Assembly: GCF_025997855.1 (NCBI RefSeq) | Contig: NZ_AP026562.1 | Coordinates: 1 to 64,000, forward strand | DNA length: 64,000 nucleotides | Source of the DNA: Deinococcus aetherius | Lineage (GTDB): Bacteria > Deinococcota > Deinococci > Deinococcales > Deinococcaceae | Direction of reading: 5' to 3' | Shown here: in pieces, positions 32,823-41,286 of the stretch | Layout of the letters: each line of letters starts with the position of its first letter | Numbering within the stretch: position 1 is the first letter of the stretch | Position numbers and translations under genes: made by a program | The notes under the pieces: model-generated | Database searches by the model: none | What the model was told of the DNA's origin: nothing | Seen by the model: the letters and a program-made list of their open reading frames with translations, nothing else

Positions 32823-34934
32823 TCAGAGTTGCGGCGCGAGCCGTTCGGGCACCAGGGCGAGCAGGGCCGCCTGGGCGCTCAGGGCGCGGGCGGCGGCGGC
32901 CTCGTCGCCCAGGTCCCGCAAGACGTTCGCCGCCTCGCCGTGAAAGCGGGCGGCCTCCTCCAGGCGGTACTGGTCCTGCGCCTCGCGCGCCGCCCGCCCC
33001 AGGAAGGGCAGCGCCGCCTCGGGCTTGCCGCCCTGCCGCCAGTGCTCGGCGACGCGCGCCGCTCCCGCGCCCGAACGCTCCAGCGTCCGCGCCGCCGCCC
33101 GGTGCAGCAGGCCGCGCGCCGAGGCCGGGATGCCCGCGAGCACCGCCTCGTACACGAGGTCGTGGGTGAAGCGGTTCCCGCTGAGCACCTGGGCGGCCTC
33201 CAGCTCCTCCCAGGCTCCCAGCAGGTCGAGCAGCGGCGCCCCGAGGAGTTCGGCCACCTGCTCGGGGTCGAAGTCGCTTTGCAGCACGGCGGCGGCGCGG
33301 GCGGCTTGCAGGGCTGGGCCCGACAGCCGCTCCAGGCGGCGGCCGATCAGGGACCACACCTTCTCGGGCAGCGGGAGGCGTTCGGGCAACTTCTCGCCGA
33401 GCTGGCCGGTCTCGATCAGGTGCTTGACCGTCTCCAGCAGGAAGTGGGGATTGCCGCCGCAGTGCCGCCACAGCCGGGCGCGTGTGGTCGCACCCCTCGG
33501 GACCCCGATGTCGTCCATCAACCGGTTGACCGCCACGTCGTCCAGCGGCTTCAGTTCGATCAGGATGCCGGTGCCGGTGTCCAGGACATTCCTGACGATG
33601 GCCTCGCTCTCGGGGGGCAACTCACCGCGCCGGTAGGTGACCAGGATGCGCGGCATCCCGCCCGGCTGCCCCAGCGGGAAACTCGTGCCGAACATGTAAA
33701 CGCCCTGCTGGTTGGTGGAGTCGTCGTAAAATTGCCAGTCGTCGCAGACGTTGCACAGCAGCCCTTCGTGGGCGGCGAGGGACCAGATCATGTGGGCCTG
33801 GCGAAACCGCAGGAGGTCCTCTTCCCCCTGAATGGGCGGCGGGAGAGGCTCACCGGGCTCGGCGAACTGGGGATTGAGACGCGTCATCTCACGGCGCACC
33901 CAGGGCTCCAGGTGTTGCATCAGCTCCGGCGTTCGCTCGGTGTTGATTTTCAACATGCGCGTCAGGACGGACCACGGCTGCACGCGGTCACCCGGTCGTC
34001 CCGAAAACACGATGTAGTCACCCTTGCTGGCCGCGAAATCGAACGCCAGCCGCGTCTTGCCTGACCCCGGCTCGCCGGTGATGTAAATCCACTGCCCGGC
34101 CTCCCACGCCTGCTCCATCTGGGCCCACTCACGCTCGCGGCCGATCAGGTGTGGGGGACGCAGCACAGCCAGCGGTAACTCGGGCCGCACCGCCGGGGCG
34201 CTCACCGCGACCGCCCCTTGGTCTATCTCGCGGGCGAGGGCGGCCGTCTCGGGCAGGGGCTCGGTGCCGAACTCGCGCCGCAGCGTCTCCCGGCACCGCT
34301 GGTAGGCTCTCAAGGCGGCGGGGCGGTCCCCACGCAGGTAGTGCAGCCTCATCAGGCGGCGCCACGCGTCCTCCGACACCGGGTCGAGGTCGAGCAGCGC
34401 CCGCGCGTGGGTCAGGGCCCCCTCGTAGTCCCCCGCGCCCTCCAGCCGGGCCGCCTCGTGCCGCCGCGCCCCCGCCCGCCACTCCAGAAACCGCTCGCGC
34501 TCGGCCGTCACCCAGTCGCTCAGGTCGGGGCAGTCGTCGTAGCTCAGGGTGCCCAGCAGCTCGCCCTCCGGCGCCAGCCCCTCGGGAAGCTGGCCCCGCG
34601 TGAAGGCGCCCCGGGCCAGGGCCGCGTCCACCTCCACCCCCGGGTGAAGAGACAGCACGTCGGTGCCCGTGATCAGGTCCGCGCCCGTCGCAACGCGCAG
34701 CTTGCGGAGCATCTGCGAGAGGTTGTTTCTCGCGGTCGCTTCTGGAGACTCGGGCCACAGCAGGCCGACCAGTCGCGAGCGGTGCGTGGCGCCCTCCAGC
34801 GCGAGGTAGGCGAGGCACGCCGCCAATTTGCGTTCCAGCCGCCACGGCGCGAGAGAGGTGCCCTCCAGGCTGGCCCCACCCAGCAGCCGCAGGGACCAGG
34901 AAGCCGCCTCCGGCCCCCCTGTCGCCGCGCTCAT
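32823..34934 (-). CDS. BTAD-AAA transcriptional activator 4 (AfsR/SARP-like)
   Basis: 703 residues, same order of domains as activator 3: winged helix (WSLRLLGGASLEG...LACLAYLALEGATHRSRL), BTAD (LLDLDPVSEDAWRRLMRLHYLRGDRPAALRAYQRC), ATPase with Walker A GEPGSGKTR and Walker B-like VCDDWQFYDDST, then a TPR-like C-terminus. Walker B has an unusual Trp after the acidic pair. The ATG at 34934 has GGAGGT seven bases upstream and is preferred to an in-frame GTG at 34943. It is the first gene of the 4-3 pair; its own promoter does not show the paired heptamers, so it is probably not under the regulon it may control. Confidence 0.86.
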   Translation of the reverse strand: MSAATGGPEAASWSLRLLGGASLEGTSLAPWRLERKLAACLAYLALEGATHRSRLVGLLWPESPEATARNNLSQMLRKLRVATGADLITGTDVLSLHPGVEVDAALARGAFTRGQLPEGLAPEGELLGTLSYDDCPDLSDWVTAERERFLEWRAGARRHEAARLEGAGDYEGALTHARALLDLDPVSEDAWRRLMRLHYLRGDRPAALRAYQRCRETLRREFGTEPLPETAALAREIDQGAVAVSAPAVRPELPLAVLRPPHLIGREREWAQMEQAWEAGQWIYITGEPGSGKTRLAFDFAASKGDYIVFSGRPGDRVQPWSVLTRMLKINTERTPELMQHLEPWVRREMTRLNPQFAEPGEPLPPPIQGEEDLLRFRQAHMIWSLAAHEGLLCNVCDDWQFYDDSTNQQGVYMFGTSFPLGQPGGMPRILVTYRRGELPPESEAIVRNVLDTGTGILIELKPLDDVAVNRLMDDIGVPRGATTRARLWRHCGGNPHFLLETVKHLIETGQLGEKLPERLPLPEKVWSLIGRRLERLSGPALQAARAAAVLQSDFDPEQVAELLGAPLLDLLGAWEELEAAQVLSGNRFTHDLVYEAVLAGIPASARGLLHRAAARTLERSGAGAARVAEHWRQGGKPEAALPFLGRAAREAQDQYRLEEAARFHGEAANVLRDLGDEAAAARALSAQAALLALVPERLAPQL

Positions 34935-35223
34935 GGGCGCCACCTCCGCGCCCGGCTGAAGTTATTGGAAAGAAGGAAGGGATGCGCCCGCATGGAATTC
35001 CTCCCGGAACTGGTCCAGACCGCTCGTCCGCCTGAGTGTCCTGACCCTGCAACTTGGATGAGACGTGCCTTAAGAATAGCGCGAACAGCCTCATCCGAAA
35101 AGCTGGGTAGGAACACCACGGGGGCGGGGAACGGAGAGCGCCCGAACGCGGAGGGTGTTCGTTCCTCTCGCCTTCGGGCACAAGTTGTCCTGTCCAGGTC
35201 ACGGTTCCCGGGAGCATCCGGCG

Positions 35224-35763
35224 TCAGCGGTTGGCGGCCTTCCAGTCCGCCACGAACTTGCCCAGCGTGGTCTTCATGTCGGTCTGCAACCTCGCCAGAA
35301 GCTCGTCCTCACGGTCGCCCACGCGGTCGTAGTGGTAGTCGTACCAGAGGTACTTCCCGCCGACGTACCGGCCTGATTTCGACGGGTCCTCAAACCAGCC
35401 CGTGAACTTGGTCTGGCGGGTGCCGCCGCTGCCGGTGCCCATCCCCTCGATGTAGGCCTCCAGGTGCAGGTAGCCCTTGGTGTCACTGCACTCGGGTTGT
35501 TCCCGGAAATTCACCCCCTGGGCGCGCAGCTCCGCCTTGAGGTCGGCCGAGAGGCGCGCGGCCAGCTTCGTTCTCAGGGCGTCGGGAAGTTCCCCCATCA
35601 CCCACACCGCGCCGAAAGGGCTGACGCAGGGGGTGATGCCCTTCAGGGAGGGGGCCGGGGCCGCCAGCGCGGCGGAGAGGGTGCAAAGGGTGAGCGTGGT
35701 GGCGGCGAGTCGGAACAGCGTCTCGAAGGTCCTCCTCTGCCCGGGCCTGGTCTGCTTCGTCAT
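35224..35763 (-). CDS. Small exported protein, unknown
   Basis: 179 residues with an N-terminal basic region and a hydrophobic run (LFRLAATTLTLCTLSAALAAPA) that is a signal peptide. The mature protein has Cys residues in KGITPCVSPFG and QPECSDTKGYL (possible disulfide), then many Tyr and charged residues (KYLWYDYHYDRVGDRED) and an amphipathic C-terminal helix. No family recognised. The ATG follows AGGAGAACGAAC. It lies 35 bases downstream of the NmrA-like gene and is probably read from the same repeat promoter (36814-36848). Confidence 0.65.
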   Translation of the reverse strand: MTKQTRPGQRRTFETLFRLAATTLTLCTLSAALAAPAPSLKGITPCVSPFGAVWVMGELPDALRTKLAARLSADLKAELRAQGVNFREQPECSDTKGYLHLEAYIEGMGTGSGGTRQTKFTGWFEDPSKSGRYVGGKYLWYDYHYDRVGDREDELLARLQTDMKTTLGKFVADWKAANR

Positions 35764-35798
35764 GTTCGTTCTCCTCCGGGGTGACGCCCTTCTTGGAC

Positions 35799-36779
35799 TC
35801 AGGACGCCCCCACGGGGACGGCGGACTTCCGAACCTCGGGGGTGGGCGGCGTCTCGGCCTGCCACCGCGCCGCCGTCTCCTGGGCGTACTCGGCGTGACT
35901 GCGGGGAGCGCGGCCCAGCAGGAAGGTCGTCTGCGCGAGGTCGGCCGGGCTCGTCCTCACCTTCACCTTGCCCACCATCCGGTAGCTCTTCTGGCAGTCC
36001 AGCGCCTTGCGCCCGCCGTAGGCCCGGTCGAAGATGGCGTCCGTCACGGCGAGGCCCGGTGCGTAGGTCACGGGCCGACCCAGCGCCGCACTCCAGTGGG
36101 CCGCCGTCTGCTCCCCGCTCAACGACTCGGGGCCGACGAGCGCGTAGCCGCCGGACGGCACGCCCGGGTCGAGGAGCGCCCGCGCCGCCGCCTCGCCCAC
36201 GTCCCGGGTGTCCACGCGCGGCACCAGGCCCAGGGGAAGGGGGTAGCGCCCGGCCAGCAATTCCTCCCGGCACACCTCGTCCATCTGGAAGTAGTTGCCG
36301 GGGATCAGGACCACCGGGTTCGTGCGCGAGGTGCGGACCCGCTCGGCGAGGCGCAGCTTGGGCTTGTAGTGCGGCATCATCAGGCCGAACACGGTCCGCA
36401 TGACGAGGCGGGAGAGACGATTCTTGCCATCCGCATGGACCCCGGAGAAGACCAACCGCACGCCCTCCCGCTCGCAGGCGGAGACGAAGTTCTGGGCCAG
36501 CGTCTCCTCGGCGGCGTCGTGCGGCGAGACGTAGAAGGCGGCGTGGACGCCCCGCAGGGCCCGGGCGATGGCCTCCCGGTCCTCCAGGGTGCCAATCACG
36601 CGCTCGACCTCCGGCGGCAGATCGCGGACTTTCTGCGGCGAGCGGACGAAAACTCGAACGGGGGCGCCGCGCTCCAGCAGCGCCCGCACGACCTGCGAGC
36701 CGATGGAGCCGGTGGCGCCGACGACGAGGACGGGGTGGTCGGGAAGGGGCAGAGGGCTGGTCCGGGCGGTGGGGTTCAT
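35799..36779 (-). CDS. NmrA-like NAD(P)-binding protein
   Basis: 326 residues of the atypical SDR/NmrA type. VLVVGATGSIGSQVVRALLERG is the dinucleotide-binding loop (about residues 17-38), RVFVRSPQKV follows the second strand, and PVVLIPGNYFQMDEV plus RVDTRDVGEAAARALLDPG are the usual later motifs. Members act as redox sensors or as NAD(P)H-dependent oxidoreductases (azoreductase, triphenylmethane reductase). No signal peptide. AGGAGGACCCC precedes the ATG. It is under a repeat promoter and followed by an exported protein gene. Confidence 0.82.
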   Translation of the reverse strand: MNPTARTSPLPLPDHPVLVVGATGSIGSQVVRALLERGAPVRVFVRSPQKVRDLPPEVERVIGTLEDREAIARALRGVHAAFYVSPHDAAEETLAQNFVSACEREGVRLVFSGVHADGKNRLSRLVMRTVFGLMMPHYKPKLRLAERVRTSRTNPVVLIPGNYFQMDEVCREELLAGRYPLPLGLVPRVDTRDVGEAAARALLDPGVPSGGYALVGPESLSGEQTAAHWSAALGRPVTYAPGLAVTDAIFDRAYGGRKALDCQKSYRMVGKVKVRTSPADLAQTTFLLGRAPRSHAEYAQETAARWQAETPPTPEVRKSAVPVGAS

Positions 36780-36813
36780 GGGGTCCTCCTGTGGGGGTGT
36801 CCGCTGCGTCCGT

Positions 36814-36848
36814 AGGGTGACGGGGGGTGGGTGATCGGGGCGTGATTC
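36814..36848 (-). promoter_or_regulatory. Direct-repeat (BTAD-type) promoter of the NmrA-like gene
   Basis: Minus strand: heptamers GAATCAC (36848-36842) and CGATCAC (36837-36831), 11-base period, 11 bases, CACCCT (36819-36814). The -10 has C in place of T at the first position, like the site at 48270. A TACGGA five bases further on is an alternative -10. Confidence 0.58.
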
Positions 36849-36889
36849 GCGCGGCGCGGGAGGCGTCGATGCCCCGCCCTGCGCCGCGC
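36849..36889 (-). terminator. Hairpin after the ZU5 lipoprotein gene
   Basis: GCGCGGCGC (36849-36857) pairs with GCGCCGCGC (36881-36889), 12 bases after the stop at 36902. It abuts the repeat promoter of the next gene. No T-run. Confidence 0.45.
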
Positions 36890-36901
36890 CCGGGTCCCCG
36901 C

Positions 36902-38401
36902 TTACGGAGCCCGCGTGAGGTTCCAGCTCACCGTGTAGGTGGTGGGCTGAACGAAGATTTCGCCCTTGCCCTCGTACCCGCCCGTCAGCGTGCCCGGGTG
37001 GGCGGAGTCCACGTTGCCCTCCACCCGCAGGTTCTCCGGTCCCACGGGATACTTCATGGCCTTGTTGTTCGAGCGGTCGTTCGTCGTCCCGGCGCAGCCG
37101 TCCTTGTAGATGTCGACCGTCACGTCCTGCCCGGTCATCTCCACGTCCTTGGGAATGATCGCCAGGGAGTAGCGGCCATTCGACATGTTCAGCCGCGCCT
37201 CTATCGTCGTCTTGAGCGACCCGCCCATGTAGAAGTTCCGGTCGTAGATGAAGTGGTGACGCAGGATTTTCGGGCCGAACGCCTGGCAAATCTCGTAGAT
37301 CTTCTTCTCCATGTGGCCTCTATCCTCGTAGGCGGCCAGGGCGTCTTGCTCCAGCAGCAGGATGGTGTTGTAGGCGTCCTGCTCCCGAACACCCACGACC
37401 TTGAAGGTGTGGGTCTGCGTGGTCTTTTCCAGCCCGGAGCCCTCGAAGCCGTCGCGCATCACCCAGGGCCGGGAGCCGGTCTCGGTGTAGGTCACGGTGC
37501 CCTGCCAGGCCTGGCCGTCCTCGACCGTCACGTTAGAGACCAGCGTGAACGTCTGGCCGTAGAGGTCGGTGACCTGTGTGGACACGGCCACCGGATTCTG
37601 AGCCGGTTTCCGGGCGGGCGCGGTGTACACGCCCGTGCCGCTGATCCCCCCACTTGCCACGGTGCCCAGACTGCTGTTTCCACCGGCCGCGCCGTTCACC
37701 GACCAGTTCTTGGCGGTGAAGGCGATGGCCGCCGGGGCGCACTCGTAATTGTCGCCCCCCGGCATGGGCACCGTCAGGGCGTCCGGGTCAAGTTCGGTGC
37801 CGTCCGTGCAGTCCACCACGCTGAGGTTCACGATCTGCCCGACCCTCACCTTCGCCTGGTGAGGCAGGAGTTGTAACCCCGCCAGCATCGACCAGGTGCT
37901 GAAGTGGTTTGTCTCGACCGAGACGGTCCTGGCGGCGGGGTCACGGGTCGGCCTGCGGTACATCCGCCACACGCCCCCCTCGTCCTGGTAGCCCAGGCTC
38001 AGCGCCTCGGGGGCGGTGCCCACGACCTCCTCTTCGGTGTAGCCGAAGGTCAGGCGCACGGGCTTGGCGAAGGTCGTGCCCTCGGGAGTCAGGCGGTAGG
38101 CCCTGCCCACCCCACCGGCGGCGGTGTTCGTCATCTCCTGGATGCCCACGGTCTGATCCCCGCTCAGGGCTCCGGCGGGAATGTCGATCCTCACGCTGCC
38201 GCCGGGCAGTTGAAGTTGTCCCCCGGCGGCACCGATCACCGCCGTGACGGGCGAGCCCACGGGCGTGCCGACCGGGGAGGGCGGAACGGGCTGGGATGGG
38301 CCGGGCGGCTGGGTGGAGGGCGGTGGATCGGTGCTCGGGGTGGTCGTGCAGGCGCCGAGAAGGAGGGCCGAACCGAGCAACAGGGCGGTGAGGGTACGCA
38401 T
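36902..38401 (-). CDS. Lipoprotein with ZU5-like domain
   Basis: 499 residues. The lipobox LLGAC gives Cys near residue 18, then a Pro/Ser/Thr-rich linker. Residues about 55-150 (VIGAAGGQLQLPGGSVRIDIPAGALSGDQTVGIQEMT...LTPEGTTFAKPVRLTFGYTEEE) match the ZU5-like domain found in many bacterial surface lipoproteins. A strand-rich part follows with CTDG and a Cys pair; the C-terminal 250 residues have no family I recognise. It is 73 bases downstream of the cupin gene and probably part of the unit starting at 41039, attenuated by the hairpin at 39119. Confidence 0.72.
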   Translation of the reverse strand: MRTLTALLLGSALLLGACTTTPSTDPPPSTQPPGPSQPVPPSPVGTPVGSPVTAVIGAAGGQLQLPGGSVRIDIPAGALSGDQTVGIQEMTNTAAGGVGRAYRLTPEGTTFAKPVRLTFGYTEEEVVGTAPEALSLGYQDEGGVWRMYRRPTRDPAARTVSVETNHFSTWSMLAGLQLLPHQAKVRVGQIVNLSVVDCTDGTELDPDALTVPMPGGDNYECAPAAIAFTAKNWSVNGAAGGNSSLGTVASGGISGTGVYTAPARKPAQNPVAVSTQVTDLYGQTFTLVSNVTVEDGQAWQGTVTYTETGSRPWVMRDGFEGSGLEKTTQTHTFKVVGVREQDAYNTILLLEQDALAAYEDRGHMEKKIYEICQAFGPKILRHHFIYDRNFYMGGSLKTTIEARLNMSNGRYSLAIIPKDVEMTGQDVTVDIYKDGCAGTTNDRSNNKAMKYPVGPENLRVEGNVDSAHPGTLTGGYEGKGEIFVQPTTYTVSWNLTRAP

Positions 38402-38474
38402 GGGAGTCTCCTGGGACCTGATGGGCGAACGGGAACGCTCGCGGCGGGTGCGGATGGGCTTCAGGGGAACTTCG

Positions 38475-39080
38475 TCAGCCGCGTGCGGCAGACAGGGAGG
38501 GTGTAGCGGGGGCACGTAACCCCGCGCGCTCCAGGTACTTCGGGTAGCTGCCCCGGTAGCCCAGCAGCCGGGCGATGGGGGCGACGACGAAGGTGACCGC
38601 CTTCATCACGGCCGGGGGTGGCCCTTCCACGAAGGTCAGCACGTCGCGGAACTCCTGCGCGAACACCACGAGTTGCAGGAAGTTCGGCATCCCCTTCTTG
38701 TTCGTCTTGCCGTCCTGCGCCAGCCCGAAGAGGTTGGTCACCATCTCCAGGAAGCGGTCGGCGGGCGTGATCTCCACGCGGAGCAGGGCGTCCTCGTCGC
38801 CCGCGTTCCACCAGTCGTGGACGGTTCCGGCCGGGCAATGGATGGCCTCGCCGAGGGGCGCGATAAGTCTTTGATCTCCCAACCGCATTCCGACCCGGCC
38901 GCGCAGCACGGTAAAGATCTCGTCGATATTCGGGTGAACGTGGGCACCGGCCACCGCGCCGCCGGGCCGCACGACCCCCTCGACGATCAGGCGCCGTCCG
39001 TTGGTGTCGCTCGGGAGTTCAATGACCGTGATCCGCTCGCCGGTCACGGGGTTTTCGTGGATGTCGCCTGCTCGCATCAT
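38475..39080 (-). CDS. Cupin domain protein
   Basis: 201 residues. The cupin core is residues about 25-110: GAVAGAHVHPNIDEIFTVLRGRVGMRLGDQ (motif 1, H-x-H and E) and AIHCPAGTVHDWWNAGDED (motif 2, His). These residues can hold a metal (Fe, Mn, Ni), so an oxygenase, isomerase or sugar-binding role is possible. The C-terminal 90 residues are longer than in minimal cupins and contain a hydrophobic run (AVTFVVAPIARLLGYRG). AGGAGAACGAAC precedes the ATG. It lies between a delta-60 surface protein and a lipoprotein, yet has no signal peptide. Confidence 0.8.
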   Translation of the reverse strand: MMRAGDIHENPVTGERITVIELPSDTNGRRLIVEGVVRPGGAVAGAHVHPNIDEIFTVLRGRVGMRLGDQRLIAPLGEAIHCPAGTVHDWWNAGDEDALLRVEITPADRFLEMVTNLFGLAQDGKTNKKGMPNFLQLVVFAQEFRDVLTFVEGPPPAVMKAVTFVVAPIARLLGYRGSYPKYLERAGLRAPATPSLSAARG

Positions 39081-39118
39081 GTTCGTTCTCCTGGCTGGGG
39101 AAGGGGTCGGGGTGGGAT

Positions 39119-39155
39119 GGGCGCCGGACAGGAAACCCTCGCCGGTCCGGCGCCC
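39119..39155 (-). terminator. Strong hairpin between the delta-60 protein and cupin genes
   Basis: GGGCGCCGGAC (39119-39129) pairs perfectly with GTCCGGCGCCC (39145-39155), a stem of 11 bp with a 15-base loop, directly after the stop at 39162. It may end most transcripts from the promoter at 41071 and let a fraction through to the cupin and lipoprotein genes. Confidence 0.6.
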
Positions 39156-39161
39156 CACCGC

Positions 39162-41039
39162 TCAGGGCCAGTAGCGGGTGAGCGCGAAGTCCTGGTTCGA
39201 GTCGTTCCGCACCCCGGCCGCCACGATCCGGGTCGCAGGAATGCGCTCGTCGGGCTGGAGGACGACCGCGCGGGCCTCGTCCGCCTTGGAGCCGGGCGCC
39301 ACGGGCGTGATCGTCGTGCCGCCCTGCCCGAAGCCCGCGTCGGGCTGCCCGTTCGCGTTCAACCGTGTCACCGCGAAGTTGCCCGCCGAGGAGCCTCCCT
39401 CGTACACCCAGCCGCCCAGCACGACCTTGCCGTCCGATTGCACCGCGACCCCGGCGGCGGCGTCCCAGTTGCCAGCACTCAGGGCGATGACCTTCTTGCC
39501 TCCGTCCCCGAAGGTCGTGTCCAGGTTGCCGTTCTCGGTCAGGCGCACGGCGGCGGTGTCGTTCTGGCTGTGCCCGGCGAGCACCAGTCGACCCTGCGCG
39601 TCCACCGTGACGGCGTTCGCGGCGGCGATATTCCCGGCGAAGACGCCGCCGACCCTGCCCCCGGTGCCGAAGGAAGCGTCGGGCGCCCCGGCGGCGGTGT
39701 ACCGCGCCACCTTGAGGTCCCCCTCGCCGCCCGCCGCGACGATCCGGTTCCCTTGCAGGACGAGGGCGTAGACGCTGTCGTTCGCGTTCTGCGTCCCGAT
39801 GGCAGTCGTGACCCGGCCCCCCCCGCCGAAGGAGGCGTCGAGGGCCCCGGCGGCGGTGAGGCGGGCCAGGGCGAAGTCCACGCCCGAGGCGCTGCTTCCG
39901 AAGCTCGCGCTGCCGCCCACGACGATGTTCCCGTCGGGCTGGATCAGGACGGCGTTGGCGCGGTCCGCGCCGCTGCCGCTGAAGCTCGTCACGACCTTGC
40001 CACCCTGCCCGAAGGCGGCGTCGAGCATGCCATTCGTGTTCAACCGGACCACGCCGAACCGTTCCTCGTTCCCGGCGTTCGTCGCCCCGCCCGCCACCAC
40101 GATCTTGCCGTCCGCCTGCACGGCCACGGCCCGCGCGGTGTCCGCCTTGCCCGCGAAGTCGATCAGCACCTTGCCGCCCTGGCCGAAGGTCGTGTCCAGC
40201 GCCCCGTCCCGCGTGTAACGGACGACCGCGAAGTCGTCGGAAACGTTGCTCGCGCTGCTCCCCACGACGATCACCCTGCCGTCGGGCTGCACGGCCGCCG
40301 CGCGGGGCACGTCCTCGCCCGCACCGACCGGCGTGACCGCGATGCCGCCCGCCCCGAAGGTCGTGTCCAGGCTGCCCGCCGGGCCGCGCACGGTGACCGT
40401 GATCGTCTTCGTGACGCCCTGCGCCCCAGTCGCCGTGCCCGTCAGCGTGACCGCCGTGGGCTGGGAGTGCGGGGCGTTCGCCGCCGCGCTCACCGTGACC
40501 GTGGCGCTCGTCTGGTCCGCCGCGACGGTCACGGGGGCGCCGCTCGCCCCGCCGGGCAGGCCGCCCAGGTTCAGGGTGACGGCTCCAGTAAAGCCAGCCT
40601 TGCGGGCGACGTTCACGGTCAGGCTGGCACTTGTGCCCGTGACGACGGGGAGCTTGTCGCCCGAGAGGGTCAGGTCGAAGCTGGCACCGGGCTGGGACCC
40701 GTCCTGCGTGACCGTCACGCTCGCCGCGTTGCTCATCACGCCGTTCGCGCTGGCGGTGATGCTGGTCGTCCCGGCGCCGAGCCCCTTCACCACGCCCCCG
40801 GCGACCGAGGCGACCGTCGCGTTGCCCGACTTCCAGGCGAAGGCGACGCCCTGAACGGCCTGGCCCTGGGCATCCTTCGCGGTGGCGGTGAGGGTCGTCG
40901 TCTGCCCGATTCCCACGCTCACGCTCGCCGGGGTGAGTTCGATGGTCTTGACGGTGACGGCGGGGGCGCTGCCGCCCGTCGTGCAGGCGGACAGGGTGGC
41001 GGAGAGTAAAGCGGCGCTGATCAGGGTGAGCTTTCGCAT
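39162..41039 (-). CDS. Surface lipoprotein with Ig-like and delta-60 repeats
   Basis: 625 residues. Lipobox ATLSACTT (Cys near 20). Residues about 30-115 are a BIG2-type Ig fold (IELTPASVSVGIGQTTTLTATAKD...GVVKGLGAGTTSITA); about 120-240 a second strand-rich domain. Then at least seven delta-60 repeats, recognised by (L/P)D-x-x-FGxGG (LDTTFGAGG, LDTTFGQGG, LDAAFGQGG, LDASFGGGG, PDASFGTGG, LDTTFGDGG, PDAGFGQGG) and PDGRVIVVG-like strands, probably a propeller-type structure. It should be an adhesion or binding protein on the cell surface. Controlled by the repeat promoter at 41071-41105. Confidence 0.85.
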   Translation of the reverse strand: MRKLTLISAALLSATLSACTTGGSAPAVTVKTIELTPASVSVGIGQTTTLTATAKDAQGQAVQGVAFAWKSGNATVASVAGGVVKGLGAGTTSITASANGVMSNAASVTVTQDGSQPGASFDLTLSGDKLPVVTGTSASLTVNVARKAGFTGAVTLNLGGLPGGASGAPVTVAADQTSATVTVSAAANAPHSQPTAVTLTGTATGAQGVTKTITVTVRGPAGSLDTTFGAGGIAVTPVGAGEDVPRAAAVQPDGRVIVVGSSASNVSDDFAVVRYTRDGALDTTFGQGGKVLIDFAGKADTARAVAVQADGKIVVAGGATNAGNEERFGVVRLNTNGMLDAAFGQGGKVVTSFSGSGADRANAVLIQPDGNIVVGGSASFGSSASGVDFALARLTAAGALDASFGGGGRVTTAIGTQNANDSVYALVLQGNRIVAAGGEGDLKVARYTAAGAPDASFGTGGRVGGVFAGNIAAANAVTVDAQGRLVLAGHSQNDTAAVRLTENGNLDTTFGDGGKKVIALSAGNWDAAAGVAVQSDGKVVLGGWVYEGGSSAGNFAVTRLNANGQPDAGFGQGGTTITPVAPGSKADEARAVVLQPDERIPATRIVAAGVRNDSNQDFALTRYWP

Positions 41040-41070
41040 GGGTGGAACCTCCTTGCCTCTTGGCCCCCGC

Positions 41071-41105
41071 ACCGTAGGAGGACCACCCTGATTCGGTCGT
41101 GATTC
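41071..41105 (-). promoter_or_regulatory. Direct-repeat (BTAD-type) promoter of the delta-60 gene
   Basis: Minus strand: heptamers GAATCAC (41105-41099) and GAATCAG (41094-41088), 11-base period, 11 bases, TACGGT (41076-41071). This is the cleanest repeat of the set: six of seven bases agree. Confidence 0.68.
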
Positions 41106-41212
41106 CGAAAAGGCCCTCCTAGACGGGAAAGGGCGGGGGGAAGGCCCAGCCGCCCTCCTGAAACGGGCGAAAAGGCCGCCGCGTTCACGGGCTTGCCGGG
41201 GGCGCGGGCCGC

Positions 41213-41247
41213 CAATCATGCGGGAATCAGAGGGTGGGTCCTACGCT
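41213..41247 (+). promoter_or_regulatory. Direct-repeat (BTAD-type) promoter of the 41287 gene
   Basis: Heptamers CAATCAT (41213-41219) and GAATCAG (41224-41230), 11-base period, 11 bases, TACGCT (41242-41247). It is divergent from the site at 41071-41105; both lie in one 247-base intergenic region. Confidence 0.66.
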
Positions 41248-41286
41248 GCCCCCACTTCCCGAAGGAAGCGCCCCCGGAGGACTCCT

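Noticed and set aside
36809..36814. TACGGA as -10 element of the NmrA-like gene
   Set aside because: It would need 16 bases from the second heptamer, while CACCCT lies at the fixed 11 bases as at 48270, where that choice also places the -10 six bases before the ATG.
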